Positions 16,802 through 25,310 of a DNA stretch of 64,000 nucleotides are shown in pieces; the stretch's first letter is position 1; every line of letters begins with the position of its first letter. Source of the stretch: CAVZOY01 sp963777095 (GTDB lineage Bacteria; Actinomycetota; Actinomycetes; Mycobacteriales; Geodermatophilaceae). A program made the position numbers and the translations under genes. The stretch is from NCBI GenBank assembly GCA_963777095.1, contig CAVZOY010000004.1:496001-560000 (forward strand), in the 5' to 3' direction. A model generated the notes under the pieces. The model worked only from the letters and a program-made list of their open reading frames with translations. It was not told the origin of the DNA and did not search any database.

Positions 16802-19800
16802 GCGGCGACCCCTTCGTCCACCTGCACGTCGCCTCCGGCTACTCCCTGCGTCACGGGGCCAACCACCCCGCCGAGCTGGTGGTCCGCGCCGCCGAGCACG
16901 GGATGACGGCGCTGGCCCTGACCGATCGCGACGGGCTCTACGGGGCGGTCAAGTTCGCCCTCGCCTGCCGCTCGGCGGGGGTGCGACCGCTGTTCGGGGT
17001 GGACCTCGCCGTGGCACCGGAGCTGGGCACGTCGCTTCCCCCGGCGCTCGCGTCCGCCGTCGGTGGTGAGGCGCCCGGGCGCCCGCACGCTGCGCGCGGA
17101 CGGGGGGCGACCGGGCGGCGGGTGCCGGCCCGCGGCGGGGCGAGCGTCGACCCGCGGCTGCCCCGGGTCACCTTCCTGGCCCGGGACGGCGCCGGCTGGC
17201 GCTCGCTGTGCCGGCTGACCAGCGCCACCCACCTGCGCGGCACGCGTGGCGAGCCGGTCAGCTCGCTGGCCGTGGCCGCCGAGCACGCCTCGGGACTCGT
17301 CGCGCTGCTGGGGCCGGGCTCTCCGGTCGGCCGCGCGCTGGCCGCCGGTCGGGCCGACCTGGCCGGGGCGCACCTGGCCGCCTGGCGGGCGGTGTTCGGC
17401 GACCGGCTCGTCGTCGAGCTCGTCCACCACCGGGGCCGCGGTGACCGCTCGCGGGCACAGTCGCTGCTGCGGTTCGCCGCCCAGGAGGGCGTGCCGGTGG
17501 TGCTCACCAACGCCGTCCGCTACGTCGACGCGCTGGACGCGCCCACCGCCGACGTGCTCGACGCCGCCCGCCGGCTGGTGCCACTGGACCAGCGGCACGT
17601 CGACCGGCGGACCGCCGAGGGCTACCTCAAGTCGGGCAAGGAGATGACCGAGGTCGCCGAGGACCTGGTCGGCCCCGACCGGGACGCCGTGCTGCGGCTG
17701 CTGGAGCGCACCGCCCGGCTGGCCGAGCAGTGCGCCGTCGACGTCCGGGAGGACCTCGGCATCGGCACGGTCCGCTATCCGGAGCTCGATGTCGTCACCA
17801 CGCCCGCGGAGCGGGGGATGGGCCCGGCCCAGGTGCTGCGCGCCCGCTGCGAGGCGGGGCTGGGCCGGCGCGGGATGGCCGACACGGAGGCGGTGCGCCG
17901 GCGGCTCGACGAGGAGCTGGCGGTGATCGAGCAGCTGGGCTACCCGTCGTACTTCCTCACCGTCGCCGACGTGGTCGACCTCATCACGAGCCTGAGGGTG
18001 CGCGCGGCGGCCCGCGGGTCGGGCGCCGGCAGCCTGGTCACCTACCTGCTCGGCATCTCCGACGTCGACCCGATCCGCTACGGCCTGCTGATGGAGCGGT
18101 TCCTGTCCCCGCTGCGCCACCAGCTGCCCGACATCGACATCGACGTGGAGTCCGCCCGCCGGATGGAGGTCTACGACGCGGTCATCGACCGCTTCGGCGC
18201 CGACCGGGTCAGCTGCATCTCGATGATGGACACCTACCGGGTGCGGCACGCCATCCGCGACGTCGGCGCCGCGCTCGGCCTGCCCGTGGCCGAGATCGAC
18301 GCCGTCGCCAAGGCCTTTCCGCACATCCGGGCCAACCAGGTGCACGCCGCGCTGCGCGACCTGCCGGAGCTGCGGGCCAGCCGGCTCGGGTCGACGCGGG
18401 CCGGCGGCACCGGCGAGCTGGACCTGCTGTTCGACCTGGTGTCCCGGCTCGACGGGCTGCCGCGGCACATCGCCCTGCACCCGTGCGGCGTGCTGCTCTC
18501 CGACGCCACGCTGCTCGACCGCACGCCGGTCGAGAGCAGCTACCTCGGCTATCCGATGAGCCAGTTCGACAAGGACGACGTCGAGGAGCTCGGGCTGCTC
18601 AAGCTCGACCTGCTCGGCATCCGCATGCAGTCCGCGATCGCGCACGCCCTCGACGAGGTCGTCCGGGTCGACGGGGAGACCGTCGACATCGACGCGATCC
18701 CGCGCGACGACCCGCTGACCTTCGAGCTGATCCAGAGCACCCGCACGCTCGGGATGTTCCAGATCGAGTCGCCCGGGCAGCGCGAGCTGGTCGGCAAGTT
18801 CGGGCCGCGGACGTTCGAGGACATCATCATCGACATCTCGCTGTTCCGGCCCGGCCCGGTGAAGAGCGACATGGTCACGCCGTTCCTCATGGCCCGGAAC
18901 GGCTGGCGGGACCCGGTCTACCCGCACCCCGACCTCGCGCCCGCCCTCGAGGAGACCGCCGGGGTGGTGGTGTTCCACGAGCAGGTGCTGCAGATCGTGG
19001 CGCGGATGACCGGCTGCACCCTGGCCGAGGCCGACGAGGTGCGCCGGGCGCTGGGGGAGAAGGACGCCCACCCCGAGGTGCGCGCCTGGTTCATGCCGCG
19101 GGCGCTCGACGAGGGCTACGCCGTCGAGGTCGTCGAGCAGGTGTGGGCGGTGCTGGTCGCCTTCGGCTCCTTCGGCTTCTGCAAGGCGCACGCGGCGGCG
19201 TTCGCGCTGCCCACCTACCAGTCGGCCTGGCTGAAGACCCACCACACGGCGGCGTTCCTCGCCGGGGTGCTCACCCACGACCCCGGCATGTACCCGAAGC
19301 GGCTGATCCTCGACGACGCCCGCAACTTCGGCGTCCGGGTGCTCGGCCTCGACGTCAACGCCTCCACCGGCACCTACCGGGTCGAGCGCGTCGATCCCGA
19401 GGACGACGGCGGGGACGGCGACGCGCTCCCGGCCCGGCCGGAGTGGATGCCGTCGGCGATGCCCGACCCGTCCCGCCACGGGATCCGGCTGGCGCTGGCC
19501 GACGTGAAGGGCATCTCCGAGGAGGAGGTGACGCGGATCGTCGCCGGCCAGCCCTACCGGTCGCTGGCCGACTTCTGGCAGCGGGCGAACGCGTCCCGGC
19601 CGGTGGTCGAGCGGCTGGTGCTGGCCGGCGGCTTCGACTCCCTCTACGGGTTCGGGGTGCGCGACCGCGAGGCCGGCCGGCCCAGCCGGTCCCGGCGCTC
19701 GGTCACCCGCCGCGACCTGCTGCTGCAGATCGGCGAGCTGGACCGGTGGAGCCGCAGCGGCCGGCGGGGCGGGTCGATCGGCCAGCTCAGCCTCGACCTC

Positions 19801-20541
19801 ATGGGCCTGGAGGCAGCGGAGAGCGAGGCGGAGGAGACGGGGCCCAGATGGGCGGAGGGCAGCGGGCTGCCCGAGTTCACCGACGCGGAGCTGGTCCGTG
19901 CCGAGCTGGAGGTGCTCGGCCTGGACGCCAGCCGGCACGTCATCGGCTTCTACCGGCCGTTCCTGTCGGCGATCGGCGCGGTGCCGGCGGGGGAGCTGCT
20001 CGGCTGCCGCAGCGGGGCGGAGGTGCTGGTCGCGGGGGTCAAGGTGGCCACCCAGACCCCGCCGATCCGGTCCGGACGCCGGGTCATCTTCGTGACCCTC
20101 GACGACGGCACCGGCTGCACCGACTCGACCTTCTTCGAGGACGTCCAGGGGCCGTACGCCGCGACGGTGTTCCACTCGTGGCTGCTGGTGATCCGCGGGG
20201 TGCTGCGCCGCACCGGCCCGCGCGGGGTGTCGCTGCGGGCGACGGGGGCATGGGAGCTGCCGGCGTTGCACGAGGCGTGGGAGACCGAGGGGCTCGCCGG
20301 AGTGTCGGAGCTGATGGCTGCGCCGGGGGCCTACACCGAGCGGGCGATCGCCGGGGCGGCCGCCTCGCACGGCTCTCGCCCGGTGGTGGTCAAGCCCGTG
20401 CTCGTGCACCCGACCGGTTTCCGGATGTCGCCCTACGCCGACATCAAGCCGGCCGGAGAGGACGCCATGACCCGCGCCCGGCGCGACGCGGGCGCTCCCC
20501 GCAAGCTCTGGCACTCCAGCCCCGGGAGCTCGGGCCACTGA
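16798..20541 (+). CDS. dnaE2: Error-prone DNA polymerase III alpha subunit DnaE2
   Basis: 1,247 residues, uninterrupted, GTG start (GTGA overlap). Translesion, SOS-type C-family polymerase. PHP domain first: HLHVASGYSLRHGANHPAEL and ALTDRDGLYGAVKFA. The polymerase core has LPDIDIDVESARRMEV (two catalytic Asp in the DnaE2-specific form), AARGSGAGSLVTYLLG, LKLDLLGIRMQSAIAHALDE and ISLFRPGPVKSDMVTPFL. C-terminal OB-fold: RVIFVTLDDGTGCTDSTFFE. Length and the IDVES motif separate DnaE2 from replicative DnaE1. An insertion rich in Gly/Arg (about residues 85-120) follows the first PHP motifs. Induced through the upstream LexA box; ends in a long hairpin terminator. Confidence 0.95.
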   Translation: MSGDPFVHLHVASGYSLRHGANHPAELVVRAAEHGMTALALTDRDGLYGAVKFALACRSAGVRPLFGVDLAVAPELGTSLPPALASAVGGEAPGRPHAARGRGATGRRVPARGGASVDPRLPRVTFLARDGAGWRSLCRLTSATHLRGTRGEPVSSLAVAAEHASGLVALLGPGSPVGRALAAGRADLAGAHLAAWRAVFGDRLVVELVHHRGRGDRSRAQSLLRFAAQEGVPVVLTNAVRYVDALDAPTADVLDAARRLVPLDQRHVDRRTAEGYLKSGKEMTEVAEDLVGPDRDAVLRLLERTARLAEQCAVDVREDLGIGTVRYPELDVVTTPAERGMGPAQVLRARCEAGLGRRGMADTEAVRRRLDEELAVIEQLGYPSYFLTVADVVDLITSLRVRAAARGSGAGSLVTYLLGISDVDPIRYGLLMERFLSPLRHQLPDIDIDVESARRMEVYDAVIDRFGADRVSCISMMDTYRVRHAIRDVGAALGLPVAEIDAVAKAFPHIRANQVHAALRDLPELRASRLGSTRAGGTGELDLLFDLVSRLDGLPRHIALHPCGVLLSDATLLDRTPVESSYLGYPMSQFDKDDVEELGLLKLDLLGIRMQSAIAHALDEVVRVDGETVDIDAIPRDDPLTFELIQSTRTLGMFQIESPGQRELVGKFGPRTFEDIIIDISLFRPGPVKSDMVTPFLMARNGWRDPVYPHPDLAPALEETAGVVVFHEQVLQIVARMTGCTLAEADEVRRALGEKDAHPEVRAWFMPRALDEGYAVEVVEQVWAVLVAFGSFGFCKAHAAAFALPTYQSAWLKTHHTAAFLAGVLTHDPGMYPKRLILDDARNFGVRVLGLDVNASTGTYRVERVDPEDDGGDGDALPARPEWMPSAMPDPSRHGIRLALADVKGISEEEVTRIVAGQPYRSLADFWQRANASRPVVERLVLAGGFDSLYGFGVRDREAGRPSRSRRSVTRRDLLLQIGELDRWSRSGRRGGSIGQLSLDLMGLEAAESEAEETGPRWAEGSGLPEFTDAELVRAELEVLGLDASRHVIGFYRPFLSAIGAVPAGELLGCRSGAEVLVAGVKVATQTPPIRSGRRVIFVTLDDGTGCTDSTFFEDVQGPYAATVFHSWLLVIRGVLRRTGPRGVSLRATGAWELPALHEAWETEGLAGVSELMAAPGAYTERAIAGAAASHGSRPVVVKPVLVHPTGFRMSPYADIKPAGEDAMTRARRDAGAPRKLWHSSPGSSGH

Positions 20542-20553
20542 GCCCGCCGGAAC

Positions 20554-20604
20554 GTGTGCGCCGGCGCCCGGTTCCCGGGGATCGAACCGGGCGCCGACGC
20601 ACAC
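20554..20604 (+). terminator. Long hairpin terminator after dnaE2
   Basis: Arms 20,554-20,574 and 20,584-20,604 pair over 21 bp with a single C-A mismatch (GTGTGCG, then CGGCGCCCGGTTC against its complement); the loop is 9 nt. It starts 13 bp after the dnaE2 stop and precedes the methyltransferase gene by about 80 bp. One of the strongest hairpins in the window. Confidence 0.8.
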
Positions 20605-20684
20605 CCCTTGACGGGACCAGGCCGGCACGGATCGCCGACCGGCACGGCGGCGGCCTCGGAGTTCCGCTCACTAGGCTCGGCCGC

Positions 20685-21434
20685 GTGCCGACCAGCCCCC
20701 GCGCCGCCGCGGACTCCTCACCACCCCGCACCGCCGCGGTGTGGTCGGCCCTCGACCCGGTGCTGACCGCGGGCACGCTGCGGGTCCTCGACGTCGGCGG
20801 CGGCAGCGGCACCCTCGCCGTTCCGCTCGCCCAGGCCGGGCACGACGTCACGGTCGTCGACCCCAGCGCCGACGCACTGGCCACCCTGCGCCGGCGGGCC
20901 GAGACGGCGGGGGTTGGCGGGCGCGTCCGCGGCGTCCAGGGCGACGGCGACCTCCTGCACGAGGTGCTGCCCGGCGCGGCCGGTGCCGCAGCCGGCGGCT
21001 TCGACCTGGCGCTGTGCCACTCGGTGCTCGAGGTGGTCGACGACCCGGCGACGACGCTGCGCGAGATCGCCGCCGCGGTCCGCCCCGGCGGCACGGTGAG
21101 CATCACCGCCGCGAACCGCGCGGGCGCCGTCCTCACCCGCGCGCTGAGCGGGCACCCCAAGGAGGCGCTGGCCCTCCTCGAGGACCGCGACCCCGCGCCC
21201 GGCCGTGCCCGTCCCGTCCGCCGCCGCTTCGACCCCGCCGAGCTGCTGGCCCTCGTCGAGGGCGCGGGGCTGCACGCCGACGGCTGGCGCGGCGTGGCGG
21301 TCGTCGCGGATCTGCTGGAGGCCGACTCCGGCGCCGACCCGGCCGCCGTCCGTGACCTCGAGCTCGCCCTCTCCGACGCCTCGCCCTACCGCGACGTCGC
21401 CACCGGCCTGCACGTCCTGGCCACCCGCCGGTGA
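20685..21434 (+). CDS. Class I SAM-dependent methyltransferase
   Basis: 249 residues, GTG start. Rossmann SAM-binding motif VLDVGGGSGTLAVPLAQAG (motif I), then VTVVDPSADAL (motif II Asp), VQGDGDLL, LALCHSVLEVVDDP (motif IV region) and EIAAAVRPGGTVSITAAN (motif V/VI). Resembles the UbiE/Methyltransf_11 group. Substrate unknown. The stop overlaps the GTG of the alkaline-phosphatase-family gene, suggesting a two-gene operon. Confidence 0.85.
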   Translation: MPTSPRAAADSSPPRTAAVWSALDPVLTAGTLRVLDVGGGSGTLAVPLAQAGHDVTVVDPSADALATLRRRAETAGVGGRVRGVQGDGDLLHEVLPGAAGAAAGGFDLALCHSVLEVVDDPATTLREIAAAVRPGGTVSITAANRAGAVLTRALSGHPKEALALLEDRDPAPGRARPVRRRFDPAELLALVEGAGLHADGWRGVAVVADLLEADSGADPAAVRDLELALSDASPYRDVATGLHVLATRR

Positions 21435-22612
21435 GCTCCGGCGGCGCCCTCCCCGCCGACCTGCGCCGCCCGGTCTACGGCGAGGCCACCCTCGCCGACG
21501 TGCTGCCCGGCGCCGCATCCGCCCTCGGCGTCCCGGTGCACCGCGACGGCTTCGCGCCCGACCCGCTCGGCCTCACCGAGGCCCTGGCCGGCGCCCACCG
21601 CGTGGCGGTCCTGCTCATCGACGGTCTCGGTGCCGACCTGCTGCGCCGGCATGCCGACCTGGCGCCCACCCTCGCCGCCCTCGCCAGGCCGGCCGGCGAC
21701 ATCCTGGCGCCCTGCCCCAGCACCACCCCGGTCAGCCTGGCGACCCTCGGTACCGGGCTGCCGCCCGGCAGCCACGGCATCCTCGGCTTCGTCACCGAGG
21801 TGCCGGGGGAGGGCCGGCTGCTCAACCACATCCGCTGGAAGGACGATCCCGACCCGCGCTCGTGGCAGCCGCAGCGCACCGTCTTCGAGCAGGCCACCGC
21901 GGCCGGAGTGCGCTCCAGCGCCGTCGGCCCGAGTCTGTTCGCCGGCTCCGGGCTGACCGAGGCGGTCTACCGCGGTGCCGACTACCCGGGCAGCTACAGC
22001 CCCGGCGACCTGGTCGCCGGCCTGCTGCACGCCGTCGGCGCGGCGCCCCGCACGCTGGCGTCCGGCTACATCGCCGAGCTCGACCTCACCGGCCATCTGC
22101 GCGGCGTCGACTCGCCGGCCTGGCGGGCGCAGCTCGCGATCATCGACCGGATGGTCGAGCAGATCGTCGACGGCCTCCCGGACGACGCCGCGCTGCTGGT
22201 CACCGCCGACCACGGGATGCTCGACATCCCCGAGGCCACCCGCCTCGACGTCGAGGACGAGCCGGACCTCATGGACGGCGTCCGGCTGCTCGCCGGGGAG
22301 CCGCGCGCCCGCTACGTGCACACCGAGGACGGCGCCGCCGACGACGTCCTGCACCGCTGGCGCGAGTCGCTCGGGCACCGCGCCTGGGTGACCAGCCGCG
22401 CCGAGGCGGTCGCCAGCGGGATCTTCGGCCCGGTCGCCGACGAGGCCGTCCGCCGGATCGGCGACGTGGTCGTGCTCGCCCGGAGCACGTGGGCGTTCAC
22501 CGCGCGGCTGAGCGAGCCCGGCCCCAGCGCACTGGCGGCGTACCACGGCTCGCTCACCGAGACCGAGCTCGCCATCCCGCTGCTGCTGGCCCGCGGCCGC
22601 GCACTCGGCTGA
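21431..22612 (+). CDS. Alkaline phosphatase superfamily / nucleotide pyrophosphatase-like hydrolase
   Basis: 393 residues, GTG start. Metal-site motifs of the phosphodiesterase/NPP branch: VAVLLIDGLGADLL (first Asp), CPSTTPVSLATLGTGLPPGS (Thr nucleophile), GYIAELDLTGHLRG (Asp and His), ALLVTADHGMLDIPE (Asp-His pair) and a late ALAAYHGSLTETEL (His). This arrangement matches type I phosphodiesterase/nucleotide pyrophosphatase enzymes. No signal peptide, so it is probably cytoplasmic. Substrate unknown. It ends 9 bp from the convergent sucrase/ferredoxin-like gene. Confidence 0.85.
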   Translation: MSSGGALPADLRRPVYGEATLADVLPGAASALGVPVHRDGFAPDPLGLTEALAGAHRVAVLLIDGLGADLLRRHADLAPTLAALARPAGDILAPCPSTTPVSLATLGTGLPPGSHGILGFVTEVPGEGRLLNHIRWKDDPDPRSWQPQRTVFEQATAAGVRSSAVGPSLFAGSGLTEAVYRGADYPGSYSPGDLVAGLLHAVGAAPRTLASGYIAELDLTGHLRGVDSPAWRAQLAIIDRMVEQIVDGLPDDAALLVTADHGMLDIPEATRLDVEDEPDLMDGVRLLAGEPRARYVHTEDGAADDVLHRWRESLGHRAWVTSRAEAVASGIFGPVADEAVRRIGDVVVLARSTWAFTARLSEPGPSALAAYHGSLTETELAIPLLLARGRALG

Positions 22613-22621
22613 CCGGCGGCC

Positions 22622-23617
22622 TCAGCGCCCGGTCCGCACCGATCCGTCGGTCATCGCCAGGAGGTGCCAGATCCGCTGGTGCGCCGGGTGCACCGCGCGG
22701 CAGGTCAACCGCACCGCCTCCTCCGACGGCCGGCTCTCCACGGTCGTCACCACGGGGCCGTCGGGGCCGTCCAGCGTCACCGTGAACCGCTCGACCTCCG
22801 CCCCCGGCTCGGTCAGCCGATCGACCGACCGCGGCGGCAGGTCGTCGATGCCGAGCAGCGCGAGCTTCTCCCGCACCAGGTGCTGGGCCGCCTGTGCCGG
22901 AGCCGCGACGCCGGCCCGCCCGCGCAACCACGGCAGCGCCACCTCGCCGCGGCGGTGCGCCGCCACCAGGTCGGCGCCGTCGCCGGGCACCTGCCCGTAG
23001 TAGAAGCCGTGCGGCAGCACCAGCACGTTGGCGGCGAACCGGTCACCGCCCAGGTGGCTGCACTCCCACACGTCGTCCGGTGAGTCGGCCGGCAGCGTCC
23101 GGGCCAGCGGCCGGCCGCGCAGCGCGCAGCAGGCGTCGTGCCCGCCGTGCGCGCAGACCAGGTAGACCGGCCGCTCGGCGGGCGTGCCGACCGAGCCGTC
23201 CCACGGCACCTCGACCAGTTCGGCGTCGTGCCGGCGCACTGCCCAGGTCAGCCGCTCCCGGCCGGGTCGCGCGTCGACGACCGCCCAGCGGTGGCCGGTC
23301 TCGGACGGCCGCCCGTCCGGACGGCGGACCAGCAGCAGCCGCATGTTCTCCATGCGCGCCCGGTGTGCCAGCCGGGGCGCGACCGCGGCGTCGAAGCGGG
23401 ACTGCGTCAGCGCCTCGCGGCCCCACGGCCCGGGCTGCTCCACCAGCAGCCAGCGCTGGGCCGGGGGTGCGGTGGCGATCGGGGAGTCGCCCCGGGCGAG
23501 GGCCTGCACCGAGCAGCGGACCTCGTCGAGCCGTGCGGTAGGGCGTTGCCTCACGCCCTGCGCCCGGTCGGCTGTCGGCTCATCCGCCGCTTCCGGAGCT
23601 GTGCCCACGCCCTCCAT
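22622..23617 (-). CDS. Sucrase/ferredoxin-like (thioredoxin-fold [2Fe-2S]) protein
   Basis: 331 residues from ATG 23,617. The family signature VYLVCAHGGHDACCALRGRPL carries the cysteines expected to bind an iron-sulfur cluster (three Cys in C-x7-CC, spacing as in sucrase/ferredoxin-like proteins), followed by ECSHLGGDRFAANVLVLPHG (His plus a conserved Gly-Gly-Asp-Arg-Phe-Ala motif). The N-terminus has RWLLVEQPGPWGREAL and a REAL..SRF motif. It overlaps the 3' end of the JmjC/cupin gene by 38 bp, so both are probably made from one mRNA. As a redox protein it could supply electrons to the neighbouring iron oxygenase (inference). Confidence 0.82.
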   Translation of the reverse strand: MEGVGTAPEAADEPTADRAQGVRQRPTARLDEVRCSVQALARGDSPIATAPPAQRWLLVEQPGPWGREALTQSRFDAAVAPRLAHRARMENMRLLLVRRPDGRPSETGHRWAVVDARPGRERLTWAVRRHDAELVEVPWDGSVGTPAERPVYLVCAHGGHDACCALRGRPLARTLPADSPDDVWECSHLGGDRFAANVLVLPHGFYYGQVPGDGADLVAAHRRGEVALPWLRGRAGVAAPAQAAQHLVREKLALLGIDDLPPRSVDRLTEPGAEVERFTVTLDGPDGPVVTTVESRPSEEAVRLTCRAVHPAHQRIWHLLAMTDGSVRTGR

Positions 23618-24929
23618 CGTCCACGGTGCCGGCACCCCTGCCGGCGACGGCGTCCGGCACCACGGCCACGGCCTCGGTCACCAGCCGGCGGGCGAGGATC
23701 AACCGGTCGGCGGGGTCGAGGCCGGGCAGGTCACCGACCTTGAGCTCGCCCGCGGCCAGCAGCTCCGCCACGGCGGGCGCGGTGCTGGCAGGCAGGTCGT
23801 GGGTGCGACGTCCCGCGACCAGGACGACGCGGTCGCCGTCCGGCTGGCGCAGCACGCACCGCAGGCGCGGGCGCAGCCGGAGCACGGTGTCGGGGGTCAG
23901 CGCGGCGGCCGCGGTCGCCTGGGCGAGCGGCGCCACCGGCTCCGGCCGCACCTGGGACCAGGTGCGCGCCCGCAGCCGGTCGGCGACCTCGGCCGGGTCG
24001 GTGCGCTCCAGCCAGCCGGTGAGGCTGCGGACGACGGCGGCCACGTCGTCGCGCAGGGCCTCGGCGTCGGTGAGGTCGACGCCGAGGGGCAGCGACCGGC
24101 GCAGCTCCGGATCCTGCGGAGCCAGGGTGCGCACGAGGTCGAGCACGGTCTCGGCGGCGGCCCAGCGGGTGACCGGATGGATGCCGATGGTCAGGTGGGC
24201 GCTGATGTCGCCCAGCGCCGTCGCGGCGTGCAGGTAGCCCCGCGGGAGGTAGAGGACGTCGCCGGGGCGCAGCACTGCGTCGATGACCGGCTCGCCCTCG
24301 GCGGCCGCGGCCACCGCGGCGGCATGGTCGTTCCAGGGCTGGCTGCGCAGCGGGTCGATCAGGACCGGTTCGTGGATGCGCCAGTGCTTCTCGCCGGCGA
24401 CCTGCAGCACGAACACGTCGTGGACGTCGTAGTGGGGGCTGAAGCCGCGCGAGGACGGCGGGGTGATGTAGGCGTTGACCTGCGTCGGGTGCCCCAGGTC
24501 GGCGGCCAGCTGGTCGGCGAACTCGATGAGCGGCGGCCAGAGCCGGTGCAGGCCCTGCAGGACGACGGTGCTGCCGTCGGCGAACAGCCGGAGGACGGCG
24601 TCCGACGACACCTGGTCGGCGATCTCGGCGCCGGCGCCGCCCGACGTGGTGAACCGGAGGGGATCGACGACCGCGCCGTCCTTGGCGATCCGCAGGAACG
24701 GCGTGCGCAGGCCACGCCGGGAAAGCAGCTCGTCGACCGCGGCGAGGTCCAGCAGGTCGGCGTAGGACCGGCCGGGGGCCCCGCCGCTGATGTCCGGAGC
24801 CCGGGTGAGCAGCGGCCGGCGGGACCAGTACCGCTCGGCGAACTCGTCCGGGTCGATCGCGATGCAGCGGCGCAGAGCCGGGCGGAGCAGCTGCTCTGCC
24901 CGGCCCTGGCCGCCCGGATCCTCGGTCAG
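23580..24929 (-). CDS. JmjC/cupin-type Fe(II)/2-oxoglutarate oxygenase (ROXA/MINA-like), non-canonical start
   Basis: About 449 residues. The JmjC-like cupin core is intact: GFSPHYDVHDVFVLQVAGEK gives the HxD pair and Lys (about residues 166-180), and VLYLPRGYLHAA gives the distal His (about 234). N-terminal RRCIAIDPDEFAERYWSRRP is the usual opening of ROXA-like ribosomal-oxygenase relatives; the C-terminal half is a helical/winged-helix part. Family members hydroxylate Arg, His or Asp/Asn side chains of proteins. No ATG, GTG or TTG occurs in frame before a GTG at 24,611, which would delete 106 conserved residues. The best start is CTG 24,929, whose last bases form the stop of the repeat-protein gene (CTGA). 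Confidence 0.8.
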   Translation of the reverse strand: MTEDPGGQGRAEQLLRPALRRCIAIDPDEFAERYWSRRPLLTRAPDISGGAPGRSYADLLDLAAVDELLSRRGLRTPFLRIAKDGAVVDPLRFTTSGGAGAEIADQVSSDAVLRLFADGSTVVLQGLHRLWPPLIEFADQLAADLGHPTQVNAYITPPSSRGFSPHYDVHDVFVLQVAGEKHWRIHEPVLIDPLRSQPWNDHAAAVAAAAEGEPVIDAVLRPGDVLYLPRGYLHAATALGDISAHLTIGIHPVTRWAAAETVLDLVRTLAPQDPELRRSLPLGVDLTDAEALRDDVAAVVRSLTGWLERTDPAEVADRLRARTWSQVRPEPVAPLAQATAAAALTPDTVLRLRPRLRCVLRQPDGDRVVLVAGRRTHDLPASTAPAVAELLAAGELKVGDLPGLDPADRLILARRLVTEAVAVVPDAVAGRGAGTVDDGGRGHSSGSGG

Positions 24930-25171
24930 GCCGAACCGTCCGCGCCGCCGTCGGCGCCGCCGTCCGCGCCACCATCGGCACCGCCGTCGGCACCACCATC
25001 GGCACCGCCGTCCGCGCCACCGTCGTGGCCACCGGGCGAGGCGCCGCCGTCCGCGGGGCCGTGGGCACCGCTGTCCGCGCCGCCGTCGGCACCGCCGTCG
25101 TGCCCGCCGGCGTCCGCGCCGCCGTCGGCGGGGCCCTCCGTGCTGGTCATGTCGTCGTCGTCGAGCGCCAT
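24926..25171 (-). CDS. DGGA-repeat mini-protein A (candidate substrate/precursor of the adjacent oxygenase)
   Basis: 81 residues, ATG at 25,171 with CGGAG 6-10 nt upstream. It begins MALDDDDMTSTEGPADGGAD and ends with seven tandem Asp-Gly-Gly-Ala units plus DGSA. Composition is almost only D, G, A with two His; no hydrophobic core, no Cys, no signal peptide. The 12-nt coding repeat is not in itself proof of selection in high-GC DNA, but the second gene (25,311-25,508) encodes the same motif behind the same leader CGAACGGAGA. The stop overlaps the oxygenase start. No known family; either a modified peptide precursor or an acidic metal-binding protein. Function is inferred only. Confidence 0.65.
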   Translation of the reverse strand: MALDDDDMTSTEGPADGGADAGGHDGGADGGADSGAHGPADGGASPGGHDGGADGGADGGADGGADGGADGGADGGADGSA

Positions 25172-25295
25172 CTCATCTCCGTTCGGGAGGTTCCGCCGGC
25201 GGCTGCCGGTCGTCGGTCGGAGGGCGTCCTGCCCCCGAGCCGATCATGCCCACGGCCGTCGCCGTGCGCGCGCCGGGAGGCGGACGAAGAGGTTC

Positions 25296-25309
25296 CGGCC
25301 GATCGGCCG
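25296..25309. repeat. 14-bp perfect palindrome after mini-protein B
   Basis: CGGCCGATCGGCCG, a perfect palindrome directly downstream of the stop of mini-protein B and upstream of mini-protein A. It could form a small hairpin that attenuates transcription between the two repeat genes, or bind a dimeric regulator. Short GC-rich palindromes occur by chance, so this is tentative. Confidence 0.35.
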
Positions 25310-25310
25310 A

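Noticed and set aside
20554..20604. GGTTCGATCC-like stretch on the minus strand resembling a tRNA T-arm
   Set aside because: It is part of a simple 21-bp hairpin; no acceptor, D or anticodon arms can be drawn around it. Kept as a terminator.
16348..20628. A continuous minus-strand open frame of about 1,400 codons opposite dnaE2
   Set aside because: Antisense shadow typical of very high GC DNA; its sequence is low-complexity Arg/Pro/Gly/Val and has no recognisable motif, while the plus strand gives a perfect DnaE2.
24929..25135. 12-bp tandem repeat region considered as a CRISPR array or minisatellite
   Set aside because: No spacers; the unit is 12 bp and keeps one coding frame (Asp-Gly-Gly-Ala) bounded by a good start and stop, so it is coding repeat.
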